From positions 9,287,501 through 9,351,500 of the forward strand of contig CM076280.1 of assembly GCA_038380795.1 (NCBI GenBank): 64,000 nt of DNA, given 5' to 3'. Positions within the stretch are counted from its first letter, which is position 1; every line of letters begins with the position of its first letter. This stretch comes from Pyrocephalus nanus. Its lineage: Eukaryota > Chordata > Aves > Passeriformes > Tyrannidae. The translations under genes and the position numbers were made by a program. The notes under the pieces are model-generated. The model did not search any database. It saw nothing but the letters and a program-made list of their open reading frames with translations, and had not been told where the DNA came from. Positions 14,067 to 23,659 of the stretch are shown one piece after another.

Positions 14067-14384
14067 TGCTGCCATACAAGGCCAGAACAAATTGCAGCCA
14101 TTTGAAGTTGGGGTTCACCAGTGTGATGCACCAGTTGTCACAGGGGAACTGGGGCTGAGTGACACAGGGACTGGCCCAGAGCAGTGCTGGGGCTGGACTC
14201 AGGACCAACCAGGTGTGCAGAGGGGGCCCAGCTCTCCATTCCTTCCCAGCCCCGTTTTTTATCTGCCAGAGGTGGGTTTTGCCACCCGACACCCAAGGGA
14301 TGAACCTTCCCTTTCCACTCCATCCTGCTTGCACATTTTTCCTGAATCCTTGCCTTTTCCATGCCTCCACAACCCTCTAGGCCT

Positions 14385-14725
14385 CATCTCAGAACTGTTG
14401 AATTCAGAGTTGCAAGGGACCCACAAGGGTCATTGAATCCAGCTCCTGGCCCTGCACAGGACACTCCAACAATCCCCACCCTGTCCCCGAGTGTCCTGTC
14501 CAAGGGCTCCTTGAGGGGGAGGTTTGGGGTGGGTTTGGGGCAGGTTTGGGGCTGTCACCCCTGCCCTGGGGAGCTGTGCCAACGCCAGACCACCATCTGG
14601 ATGGAGAAATGCTTGCTGATATCCAACCCAAACCTCCCCCAACACAGCTCCAGCCATTCCCCCCGGGGTCTTATCTGTGGTCACAGCGAGGAGATCGCTG
14701 CTACCCCTCCGCTTCCCAATCTCCT
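14385..14725 (-). mobile_element. CR1 fragment abutting the COL5A1 CpG island
   Basis: About 340 bp of a CR1 3' region lies on the minus strand. Landmarks on + are GAGTTGCAAGGGACCCACAA, the CATTGAATCCAGCTCCTGGC segment, CCCTGCCCTGGGGAGC, a GACCACCATCTGGATG segment, GATATCCAACCCAAACCTCC, and a GGTCACAGCGAGGAGATC end. The order matches CR1 copies common in bird genomes. It contains a local triplication of an 11-mer (14,519-14,551). Its right edge sits about 100 bp from the GC-rich promoter island, so the island's left border may be set by this insertion. Confidence 0.85.
14519..14551 (+). repeat. Three tandem 11-mers (xxGGTTTGGGG type)
   Basis: Three adjacent 11-nt units read GAGGTTTGGGG, TGGGTTTGGGG and CAGGTTTGGGG. 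They lie inside the CR1 fragment and look like a local expansion of its sequence. The four-G runs make the + strand capable of a G-quadruplex. Confidence 0.85.
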
Positions 14726-14872
14726 CTCCCCTTAGTATCGGGAAGAGTTGGGAAAGGAGGGGAGGAAAGAGAAGGAAAACTCCATCTGGTGTTACCCCAG
14801 CGGGGGAAAAGAGGGAGGCAAAGGCTTTTTGGGGGGCCGGGACATCCCCCAGCCGAAGCGTTCGAAGTTGCC

Positions 14873-14896
14873 GGGGCGGGCGGGGGGCGGGCTGGG
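14873..14896 (+). promoter_or_regulatory. GC-box cluster with G-quadruplex potential
   Basis: Five G runs (4, 3, 6, 3, 3) are separated by loops of one or two bases, each single-base loop being C. This satisfies the usual four-run quadruplex pattern with very short loops and also contains two Sp1-type GC boxes. It is about 440 bp upstream of the start codon. Confidence 0.7.
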
Positions 14897-14969
14897 CCGG
14901 CCCTGGGGGGGCTGCTCCGCCCGGGGGCCCCTGATTTGCTGCTCGGCTCCGAGATTGACAATTGGGTTT

Positions 14970-14988
14970 AAAAGAAGGGAGAGGAGGA

Positions 14989-15019
<31 letters not shown>

Positions 15020-15083
15020 GAGGAAAAAAAAAAAAAAAAAAAGAGGGGTGGGGGGAAGAGAGAGAGAGAGAGAGAAGGAAAAG
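14970..15083. repeat. 114-nt homopurine tract (A27, A19, GA repeat)
   Basis: On the + strand 113 of 114 bases are A or G; the single exception is T at 15,049. In order it holds an AG-mixed start, A27 (14,988-15,014), GAGAAGAGG, A19 (15,024-15,042), a G-rich stretch, and a (GA)n microsatellite at about 15,057-15,075. It lies between the GC boxes and the start codon. Such homopurine-homopyrimidine tracts can adopt triplex (H-DNA) structures and tend to exclude nucleosomes. They are also error-prone in sequencing. Confidence 0.9.
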
Positions 15084-15153
15084 TTTTTCCGCTGCAGGAG
15101 CAGGCAGGGCCGGAGCGAGCGCGGCGGAGCCCCCGCAGCCCTCCGCCCGCCCC

Positions 15154-15165
15154 ATGGCTTTATAA
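15154..15165 (+). other. Minimal upstream ORF (Met-Ala-Leu-stop)
   Basis: If transcription starts upstream, the 5'UTR holds a three-codon ORF, ATG GCT TTA TAA, 166 nt before the main stop-free frame's start. C is at -3 and G at +4, so its initiation context is moderate. Its last bases form the TATAAA motif, so the same bases could instead be a TATA-like element; the two readings are mutually exclusive for one transcript. Confidence 0.45.
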
Positions 15166-15268
15166 AGCGGCTGCTCCCCGGGGGGGGCTGGCGGGGGGGT
15201 CTGAGCGCCTCTTCTTCGCTTTTGTATATAGAGATATATATTTTTATTTTTTTTTTTCGGCCCTTTTT

Positions 15269-15284
15269 CCCCCCCCCCCCCCCC
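15269..15284. repeat. Homopolymer C16 in the 5'UTR
   Basis: Sixteen consecutive C follow a T-rich block, about 48 nt before the start codon. In the mRNA this would be a poly-C tract that could bind poly(C)-binding proteins. The length needs independent confirmation because such runs are often miscounted. Confidence 0.85.
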
Positions 15285-15331
15285 GCCCCCGAGTTGTCCC
15301 GAGCTGGTGCCCCGTTTTTTTTTTGTGGACC

Positions 15332-15431
15332 ATGGATACGCACACGCGGTGGAAAAGGCGCAGTTGGATACGGAGCTGGTCGGTGCCCGCTGCCCTGGTG
15401 CTGCTGGGTGCCCTGTCCCTCGGCCGGGCAG
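15332..15431 (+). CDS. COL5A1: COL5A1 exon 1 (coding part): signal peptide
   Basis: Encodes residues 1-33 and the first base of codon 34. The ATG at 15,332 has a strong initiation context (A at -3, G at +4). The product starts Met-Asp-Thr-His-Thr-Arg-Trp-Lys, matching the MDxHTRWK start of known COL5A1. It is a signal peptide: a basic, Trp-containing n-region (residues 5-15), a hydrophobic core at about 18-30 (V-P-A-A-L-V-L-L-G-A-L-S-L) and a small-residue end G-R-A-A. Cleavage is likely after Ala34 (Ala34 is completed by exon 2), by analogy with the mammalian protein. The core is shorter and less Pro/Leu-rich than in human, so the signal peptide has diverged far more than the following domain. 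The exon ends in CAG with donor GTAAGG, phase 1. A TTG nine bases upstream is in frame but is not a plausible start. Confidence 0.93.
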
Positions 15432-15470
15432 GTAAGGGGGGTCCCCGAGCCCCCCAACCCAGGGAGGAGG

Positions 15471-15520
15471 GTCCTGCGGGGTCGTGGAGTTGGGGGGGGA
15501 GTCCTGCGGGGTCGCGGAGT
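15471..15520 (+). repeat. Two-copy 30-nt tandem repeat at the start of intron 1
   Basis: The 20-mer GTCCTGCGGGGTCGTGGAGT at 15,471-15,490 recurs at 15,501-15,520 with one change (T to C, creating a CpG), spaced by T and G8-A. Flanking G runs give quadruplex potential in the nascent transcript 40-90 nt downstream of the donor. Confidence 0.9.
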
Positions 15521-15798
15521 GGGCGAGGGGGCTTTTGTGCCTTGTCTTTCCTTCCTCAATGCATTCCAAGCAAAAGAGAAAGAAGGGGATAAAAGAAAAA
15601 AAAAACCTACCCAACAAAACCCACCCAACCTCCTTTAGCTGCCCGAGTCTCTGAATGCCATTTGTCAGGGGGCCCGTAAAAGGGGGAAAAAAACTTAAAA
15701 CAATACTTTATTCGCCTTTCTTGGAGCAGAGCTGCCTGTTGCGGGGCTGCTTTTTCTGGAGGAAAAGTCAGGACGAGTTTCTGGAGGCTCTGGTTCTT

Positions 15799-15822
15799 TA
15801 TATATCTACGTCGAGATATATA
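15799..15822. repeat. Perfect 9-bp inverted repeat, 6-nt loop
   Basis: TATATATCT (15,799-15,807), loop ACGTCG, then AGATATATA (15,814-15,822). The arms are exactly complementary. It sits just 3' of the CpG island in intron 1. The arms are AT-rich, so stability is modest. Confidence 0.85.
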
Positions 15823-17328
15823 TGTGAATGTATATTTAGTCGACTGGAAAGCTCTGGGCTTGCGTAGTTCCTCCTCCTTGAGGAGAAGAAAGTTTTTTGT
15901 CCCGCAGGAATCTGCTCTCCCTCCGCACATCAAAGCGCCAGAGCTCGGGACACAAAAGCTTTGGAGCCGCTCGGGACCCCAAAGCTCCGCTGCCCCCTCA
16001 CCAGCCCCAATCCACAGCGTTTTTCCCTAAAATTTGGGGCTGTTGAATGTGGCGGGAGGAAGCTCTTAAGTTCCAGATGTGCAACAGCACAGAAAACCCC
16101 TGGAATGTCATTTCTTTTCCTAACCGTGCAGAAGGGGAGTTAAACACTCCTATTTCCCTTTTGGGGTTGGGGAGCGCGTTTCCAGAGCTCTGCTTCCCAA
16201 ATGTCTGCCTTCCCCCCCAGGGTGGGCTGGGAAATGCCAGAGCAGGGCAGCTGGGGACTTGTGGGGCTGCTGGAAAAGTTTTCCGTGTGTTTGCAGAGCG
16301 TTCCCTGAGTCTGTAGTGGACACTTGGAGGCATCGGCGCTCTGAGGTCTGTTTGTGTTGGATTCCAAGGGAATGACTGAGGAGCGGTTTGTTGGCAAAGT
16401 TGATTTTTTTTTTTTTGAAATCTGAAAAGTTAAACTTGAGAAACTGAGAAGAGCTGAGCTGTCTGGGATTGGGCTTTTGTTTCAGCTTTCGATTCAGCTT
16501 TCCTGCCTGATTTTTGTGTGCTCTGGGTGTTTTTCCCTGGGAAGACTTGGCAGAGGTGTTTGTAGGGGTTGCTTGAGTGTTACCAGGGCAAACGCCCATG
16601 GGATTCTGTGTACAAAGCAGAGTGGCTGTGAATTACTGTCATTTCTGGGTTCTTAAAATGACATTAAGGAAGAAAAGGTTGGGCGTGGGAGGAATGCTTT
16701 CATTAATGGTTTGCTTGTGAAGGCTGAGCAAGATGGAAAAGCAGTTGAATAAAGTCTGTAGAACATCCCTGCAGGGAAAAGTTAAGGGCGGTGGGAGCTG
16801 CCACAGAATTTGTGCTGCAGAAGTATCGGGCTGTTGTTTTCAGATCAGCAGAGCGCCGGAGTGACACCAGCTCCTCTGGAGCTCCCTTTTGTCCAGCGGG
16901 CTCATCAGGCCCCTTGGTTATTTTGTATTTATTCGGTATCTGTTGACAATGGAATTATTTCCAGTTTTGTCTGTTTCAAAGGAAAGAATAACAAACTTTT
17001 CCCTTCCCTGTTGCCGATGCTGATGCTGTAACGGTTTCAGAGCATGCTTAGGCGTTTCCCTGTCCGGGTAAATCCTCCAGACAGCCCCAGTATAAACCCC
17101 TGAGTCCTTTCCAAAGTTACCAGGTAACTTTTTCAAACTTCTGGGTGCAGCTGCCGGAGCAAAGGAATGGCTGGAAGCTTTTGTGGGGCCACTGTGCAGA
17201 GTAATGACTCTTGTGGTGAAAGGCTTTGAGTTTTCCTAATGAGCCGCCTAATAGGACATCAAATAATTTGGATGAGGGAGGAGTCAGAGACCGGGACTGC
17301 TGATGGCATTGACTAATGCTCTTTATGG

Positions 17329-17329
<1 letters not shown>

Positions 17330-17361
<32 letters not shown>

Positions 17362-17372
17362 TTTAATTTTTT
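17330..17372. repeat. T-rich tract in intron 1
   Basis: About 43 bases are almost all T, broken by single C and AA interruptions. It lies directly after a TAAT-rich, CpG-containing block. Confidence 0.85.
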
Positions 17373-18910
17373 CAAGTTCTGTTTGGTTTTGTTTCAGCTC
17401 AGCTTGTTTCCATTTCATTTTACTTGGTTTCTCAGTATGGAGAAGGGAATCCTCCCTGTAATCTGTTGTGTGGTCCCAAAGAAAGGGGGAGGACACCTTG
17501 CAGAGAGGATTTCCAGAAAAATAGAGAAATAGCAATGTCAAAGGCAACATGATCCGTGCTGCCTCCAAACACGGCCCTTCCAGCTCAGATTTTCCCATAT
17601 TTTAGCAGATGATGTCACGCAAAAATCTAACCCACAGACAAAGTTGGAATATGTCTCTGCTTTTACAAATCCCTATAAAATCGAATCAGGTTTCTGGGTG
17701 AAAATTTTTGGATGCAGCAGTTTCCTTTAGTGGCAAAGTGTAATAAGAGTACATGGTGCGCCCTTTAAAATAAAAACGCTGGAAATTGTGAAGTATCCTG
17801 TTACCATCTGTTGCTTCTCCCCTTGGCTCTTCCCCAGTCACCTAAATGAGCTAAAAAAATAATCTTGATCCAGCCAGTTAAAAGTGTTTTTTTAAAATAC
17901 TTTGCCAATCAAAAGTGTTGATACTGTTTTACAAGAAGAAATATGACTTTATAAGTCTGGAATTGATGGGCAGATCTGATTTCCACTGTAAAACCTGGAT
18001 TATGCTGTCAATGTATTGCCAGATTGGAATGGGAATTTGTAACTTGAAAGCACCCAGCTGTGGGACATGCCCTGGCCAGGGGCTGCAGCAGAGGCATTTG
18101 GCTGAGGTAATGTGTTATTCTTCCATGGGAGCAGGGTCAGGAGGAAAACCCTTTGCTGACCATTCCCTTCAACGTGGTGTTTGGAGGCTGCTCCTGGAAT
18201 CTCCTCCTGCAGGGCTGAGCTGTGCTGGATGTGGGAGCTGAATTGTCAGCTCCCTCCAAAGCTAATGGGTGGTAATTTGGGGATTGGAGGAATCATCTCT
18301 TGTCTTCAGGGGTAGCTCTAAGGCAAAACCTGCTGAGGAGTTGCTGATTTTTGGTGTACAAAGAAGGACAGCAGTGAGGACTCACCTGCTGGCACTGCTG
18401 GCTCTGACCTCTCATGCTGGACCCTCACATGTAAAACTTCTTTTTAAGGGCAAGTTTAATAAACAAAGCTGTCTTATCATTACTCCCGGTGCTCCCATAG
18501 TCTGTAATAGGGAATAACATTTACCCTAGGATGAATCAGGAGGTCATGGAAATGGGATGTGCATCCTTGTTTTAAGTGAGTGCTGTCCCTTCCCCTTTAT
18601 GATTTGGAGCTGGAGATGGGCTTTTTAGGTTCATTCTTTTTTGAAAGACAGAGCAAATCTAACTGGCAGGTTTCTGTCTTGTGGTGACCTGCAGTCAGGT
18701 TGTAGCACTGCAGGGGTTGTACTGATATCAGAATTGAAGGGGTGACTCAGTACTGTGGCTCCTGCTCTGAATCTCCCACCTCTGTGTGATGCAGGGGTGG
18801 AGGTGAGAGCCTGATTTACCCTCCTGGGAGTGCCCAGGAAGTTCATTTGAGTTCCACTTCTCTGTGTTCAGCTGCAGTGGCTGCACTGGATGGGCTGTTC
18901 AGCACAAAAT

Positions 18911-19000
18911 GACAGAATCATTAAGGCTGAAAAAGATCTCCAAGTTCAAGTTCATCCATTGACCAAAAAACCACCTCGCCAAGTAAACCACAGCAGATCA
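18911..19000 (-). mobile_element. CR1 fragment
   Basis: Degenerate minus-strand CR1 3' region: + shows ACAGAATCATTAAGGCTGAA, AAGATCTCCAAG, a CATCCATTGACC segment and AAGTAAACCACA. This order matches a CR1 subfamily whose complement reads as ATCATTAAGGTTGGAAAAGACC and on into ATTGACC and AACTAAACCA. The right edge is uncertain. Confidence 0.7.
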
Positions 19001-19951
19001 CAGTTTGAATTCTGAAGCAGCTTTTCTTTTGCCACTGTCCCAGAGGCCCAGACCCTCAATGACACATAGATGTCCCCATCACCCTTGGCAGTGTGTGCTG
19101 CTTGCTTTTCTCCAGACACTGAAGATGTGATCTGGTGCTGGTGCTCTCTGTCCATCTGAGTCAACATCTCCCTGTCTGTCCTGCAGCCTGGCTCCAGGGC
19201 ACAGGCTCAGAGTCTGTGTTCTCACACCTGCTTTGAGTTACACAAATAATCTCTAGGATGAGACAAAGCGTGGCAGCAGATGCTGAGCAGCAGAAGGCAC
19301 TGCTGTGGAATACGCCACTAACGCAGAGGCATCAGTGGGAAGTGCCATTTATAGATGTGTTTTAGGTAATCTGAGTTTTGTCTGTGCTTCAGAAATAAAT
19401 CTGTGGGAGTGCTTTCCAGGAAACTTCAGTCTGAGGGATTTTTTTTTTTTTACTCTAGAGGTAAAGCAGATTTGCGATTAATTCTTTTAACAATTACTTT
19501 TTGTCTTATGTCCTGATTCTTTGACCTGCTTTTTGTGCTCTCCCTCTGGATCTGGATGCTCAGGATACCCTTCCCAAAGTGGTGGTGGATGGGTGCCAAT
19601 CACTGTGTAAATATGGAAGTCTACACTTGGGAAAACTGCAGGGAGCAATGGGCTGTGAATGCTCTCACAGGAGCAGGTTGAGGATCAGGGGCTTTTTGGC
19701 CCTACAAGGGGGCCTGAAGGGAAAGGGGGACAAGTCAGGTGGACCCTGGGGAGGCAGTGATGTAAAAGCTGCTCAACTGAGGTATCACCATGGTGATTCC
19801 TGGTTTTTCTATTTGTTTATGTGGTTTCCTGAGGATATGTCTGGGGAATGGTGGGATCTGGGAAGAGTGGAGAGATGAGACACTGGAGTTGTTGGATGGC
19901 AGCAAATGCTGCAGGTGCAAAGATGGGCCTGGGACCCTCTTCAAACAAATA

Positions 19952-20345
19952 GAGTCACAGAATGGTTTCAGTTGGAAAAGACTTTAAAAGTCACCATATT
20001 CTACCCCCCTGCCATGGGCAGGAACACCTTCCACTAGCCCAGGTTGCTCCAACCTGGCCTTGGACACTTCCAGGGATGGGGCAGCCACAGCTCCCCTGGG
20101 CAACCTGTGCCAGGGCTTCCCCACCCTTCCAGGGAACAATTTCTTCCCAATGTCCAATCTAAACCTACTCCCTTTCAGTTTGAAGACATTGCCCTTCCTC
20201 CCAAGTCTCTCACCAGTTTTCTTGCAGCCCTTTCAGACACTGGAAGGGGCTCTAAGATCTTCCCAGAGTCTTTGGGAAGAGCAATTCCTTTTGGAGCTCA
20301 TTCTCTGCTGTCTTGTGAGTTGACTTTGAAGTGTAGCAGCCCCTA
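19952..20345 (-). mobile_element. CR1 fragment, about 390 bp
   Basis: One of the longer CR1 copies here. In + orientation: TCACAGAATGGTTTCAGTTG, the GGGCAGGAACACCTTCCACT segment, CCAGGTTGCTCCAACCTGGC, TTGGACACTTCCAGGG, then CCAATCTAAACC and TCAGACACTGGAAGGGGCTC. These are the standard CR1 3' blocks in reverse. Open frames over it (up to 100 codons) are by chance. It is opposite in orientation to the copy at 23.7 kb. Confidence 0.92.
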
Positions 20346-23300
20346 AGACGGGGGAAATCCCTGCTGAGTTACGAGTACAAATTTGGCACTTCATCACCTA
20401 TGTACACACTCGCCCACGGATCTTCTTGCCTGGTTTGTTTTGCAGGAATTTTATCCTCAGGATTCAGCCTATTGTTCTATAAAATGGGTGATTTTGCAGA
20501 GAAAGGTTTAAAATATCGTTTGTGTTCCGTTGAAAACACGGTTATAACCTTGTAATACGTAGATTTTGGTAAGTGGGAATTGCTGTTTAAAATGAGAGAA
20601 GAATTGTCTGGGAAACAAACCAGGAATGAACCACAAAACACACCTCAAAATGCTTCCTCCTTTTTCATTTGGAGAAAGAATTCTTCCAGTCCGTTCTGTG
20701 CTTTTATCCAGTGTAGACTTCTACTCATCACGTATTCAGGAAAGCCCTGACTCTGCTGTGGGTCTCTGATACTGCTGCTGCTAAGGATATTTTGGGAATG
20801 CTGAGGCTTTGAACAGTCAGCTGCTGGAATTGGGTCCAGTTTATGATCCGCAGAAAAGTCAGTGTCAGTCATGTGCACACATGAGCTGCTGGAGCTTGGT
20901 TTGATCATCTCCTGTGTCCATGCAGGTCCTTGACTTTCAGCTTCTTTTTAGCGTGGAATGTGTAACCACCCATCCCGGATTTAAGGCAAGTCTGTTTGAT
21001 ATAAGCAGTAGGACCTGGGACTGGCATCCCGTGGGAGATGCTGTTCCCAAAAAGGGGGTTCCCCCTTAGATCACCTGGGGAGGGGGGGGGGTGGTGTCTC
21101 AGGTTGTTGGGGTTTGTCCCCTTTGAGCATCAGCAGAGCCCAGTGTTGATCTGAGTTTGCAGCTTCATGGTTTGGCTGTGGGTGTAAATATTTTTCCAAG
21201 GCAGCAGAAATCCAGTTTTCACACCCTTAATACATTTTGTTCTGCATCCTAGTGTTGCCTTTACCTACTTACACCTTCAGCTGTTTTTTTTTCCAGGCAA
21301 TGCATTCCCTTTCCTTTACTCTCCTGGTTTGCTTGGGAGAGCTTCCTGCAACTGTTTTTGATTCCAGCCTGGCCTTGCTGTATATATTTTAAATATTTTA
21401 CACTTCTCAGCTAGATCAGAGCTGATGTGACAGGTACTGACTTTGCAAGCTGGAAGTTTTCCTTAAAAATAAGAAAAAATCCTTTGTGTGAAACAAAGCA
21501 AAACTGAGTATGGGAAGAATGAGCAAAACCAGGAGGAAAAAAAGAAAAGTTGAGACATGAAAGAATGGAAACATTTTGTTGAAATCTAATGTTATATGGA
21601 AAAAACTTTGGTTGGCAACATGGTATAATTAGCCACTGGGTTACTGTTGGCAAGTTCTAAGGCTCTTGAAATGCAGCCTAGCACTGAGGGAACCATCCAA
21701 ATGATGTCGTGGTTTCTCTGTGGACGTGTCTGGAAAATCTGGAGAACTAAAATAAATAAATGAAGGAGCTACACAAAAGGCATTTTTGAGCTTGGTTGCT
21801 CCCAGTCTGGGCTTTTTTTCTCTCCAGAAGCCGAGAGGGTTCTCAGCATCATCTGGAAGCTTTTACAGGGATGAGATGTCACTTTTTTTGAAAGTAGGAA
21901 AATGGTATTAATGTATTTACAACGTTGGAGTTTTTCCCTTTGAGTTGGTGTAATAAGCCTGAGAGAAAAAGGATAGTTTGGGGGTTGAATGAGTGGAACA
22001 AACTACATCAGAGTTCACTCCTAACCTCTGTTGTGGATTTTCTCCCAGCCTTTAGGCAAGTCCCTGTGTTTCCCAGGCCCTGGGGCCTGACCAGGTCTCC
22101 CTGTGTGGAACCTGACATTGAGGGAGTTGCTCTAACACAATTTTACTGCTGATACGCCAACAAAACACATGTTTGCAAGCACTGAAGTGTTTTAAGAATC
22201 TCTTTCCATCCCTGAGCCTCAGGTTATATTAGTGGCTGGGGTCTTTCTACTTTAAAAATGCTTTTCCTCCCTGGGATGGGGTTTTCCTGTCGAGCAGCAC
22301 TAGTGCCTCACACTGCAAATCCAGAGGGTTACTTGGATTTTGTCTTTAGGTTTGGGCAGATTTCTTGCAGGTTCTATCATGGGGTACAAGAACCACCAAG
22401 CTATTGTATTTCCTGTAGGACCCCACGTGCCATCCCTGCCTGGATCAAGCTGTGCATCTGCAGCCAGGGAGATGCTGATTCCTTCAGAGTAAATAAAGTG
22501 TTTTCCTGGCTCAGCTTTTAAGCAAACCTGCTTAAAACCTTTTTCTTGCCTTGCCTCTCTGCTCTCCAGTGCTCTGACTCGGACAGGGGAGTCTGCAGCT
22601 CTGAGGGAAGTGCTGTGGGGAGCTGATGGAAGAAGCTCCCAGGGAGAGGAGAGGTCACTGAGGGGTCTGTGGAGCCCCTGCTTGGGGAGACTGTCAGGTT
22701 TAGTGACCAGATTTAGGGTTTTATTTCATGTCAGCTGGAGCTTCTCCTTTTTGAGTGAGGATATACAGGAAGGAGCTCAGCTCTGCCTGAGCTCGTGTCT
22801 TCAACAGCCTGGCTGGCCTCTCCTCCTCTGCCTTTCCTCCCTCCACCCCCTTTTTTGTTTCCAAGACAATACTTAAGTAAGAATTCACTGCAGCTGAATT
22901 CCTGGAGATGACACTGCCAGTTTCCCAGGGTCTCTTGTACTCCCTGCAGCATTTTATGCAGTGATTATTTTGGTGTGTCTCATTCCCTCCAATATGAATT
23001 AAGCAACGAGTTTGTGTGATTTTTTTTTTCTTTTTCTGTTCTTTGAGGGGGTTCATCCTAGATGTGCTGGAATGAGATACCTACTCTGTGTGTGCTCTTG
23101 TCTGCTGCAGGGTAAAGATTTGGTCCAGGGGCTGCAGTTCACCAGCTGAATAATGAACGCATTGTCCGTGTGCCCTTATTTCCAGCTTGCACCAGTAAAA
23201 GTGAATAGAAAGGTCAAGGAGATGAGTCACTGTGAATACAAGTGTCATTCTGCTCAGGAGAAATGGAAAAAAAGGGGCTTCCAAGCGAGGTGTCTCAGCC

Positions 23301-23659
23301 GGTGCCAAACTGCTCTGTTTCACTGGACTTTCAGGGAGTTACAAGAGGAAATCTGGGCTGAGATCTGCTGGAGTGTTCAAGCACCTACAAAGCCAGCAAG
23401 GGGCTGGAGCTGGGCTCTGGCAGTTGGGCTCTGTTTGGAAAATCAGGGTGATGCTCTGGAAGCTTTGGGCTCCTTCCTGCTGCCTTGGAAAACAAGCGGC
23501 TGGAGTGTGTTGTGTTGGTAGCTTGTTCTCAGCTCCATTACATACCCAGTGGTACCCAGAAGAAAAGTCTTCCTCCAAATCCATGTGGAAACTCCTAATA
23601 CTGATCCAGAAGACCTTCCTGCAGACTCAGAGCAAGTGTTAGTAATGGAATGAAGGTGC

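Larger units (their letters stand above)
9571..14384. other. Upstream intergenic DNA near COL5A1
   Basis: No gene is supported in this 4.8 kb. Apart from two short CR1 tails near 12.4 and 14.0 kb, I see only unique-looking sequence. A two-copy imperfect repeat of about 24 nt lies near 10,783-10,817, built on T-G-G-G-A-A-T-G-G-(T/A)-T-A-T-G-A-A-C. Open frames of 100-185 codons on both strands around 12,787-14,370 have no family resemblance and overlap each other in several frames, which points to chance. Confidence 0.65.
14820..15540 (+). promoter_or_regulatory. COL5A1 CpG island: promoter and 5'UTR
   Basis: A sharply GC- and CpG-rich block surrounds exon 1, with the transcribed strand pointing right. 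Visible elements are overlapping GC boxes (GGGGCGGG type) at 14,873-14,891; a GATTGACA motif at 14,953-14,960 (the core of PBX/PREP/MEIS sites) directly joined to ATTGG at 14,961-14,965, an inverted CCAAT box that NF-Y could bind; a homopurine tract at 14,970-15,083; and TATAAA at 15,161-15,166. The transcription start cannot be fixed from sequence. Mammalian COL5A1 is described as having a GC-rich promoter without a functional TATA box, so GC boxes plus the inverted CCAAT box are the more likely core, and TATAAA may simply lie in the 5'UTR. Factor binding is inference. Confidence 0.75.

Noticed and set aside
15323..15331. In-frame TTG upstream of the COL5A1 ATG as an alternative start
   Set aside because: Vertebrate nuclear genes rarely use TTG, and the ATG at 15,332 has a strong context and matches the known protein start.
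14430..15638. Long overlapping open frames around exon 1 (395 and 278 codons on -, 296 codons on +)
   Set aside because: They run through CR1 sequence, poly-A/poly-T, GA repeat and GC-rich promoter DNA; products are low-complexity Lys, Phe, Pro and Gly runs. High GC and lack of stops in simple repeats explain them.
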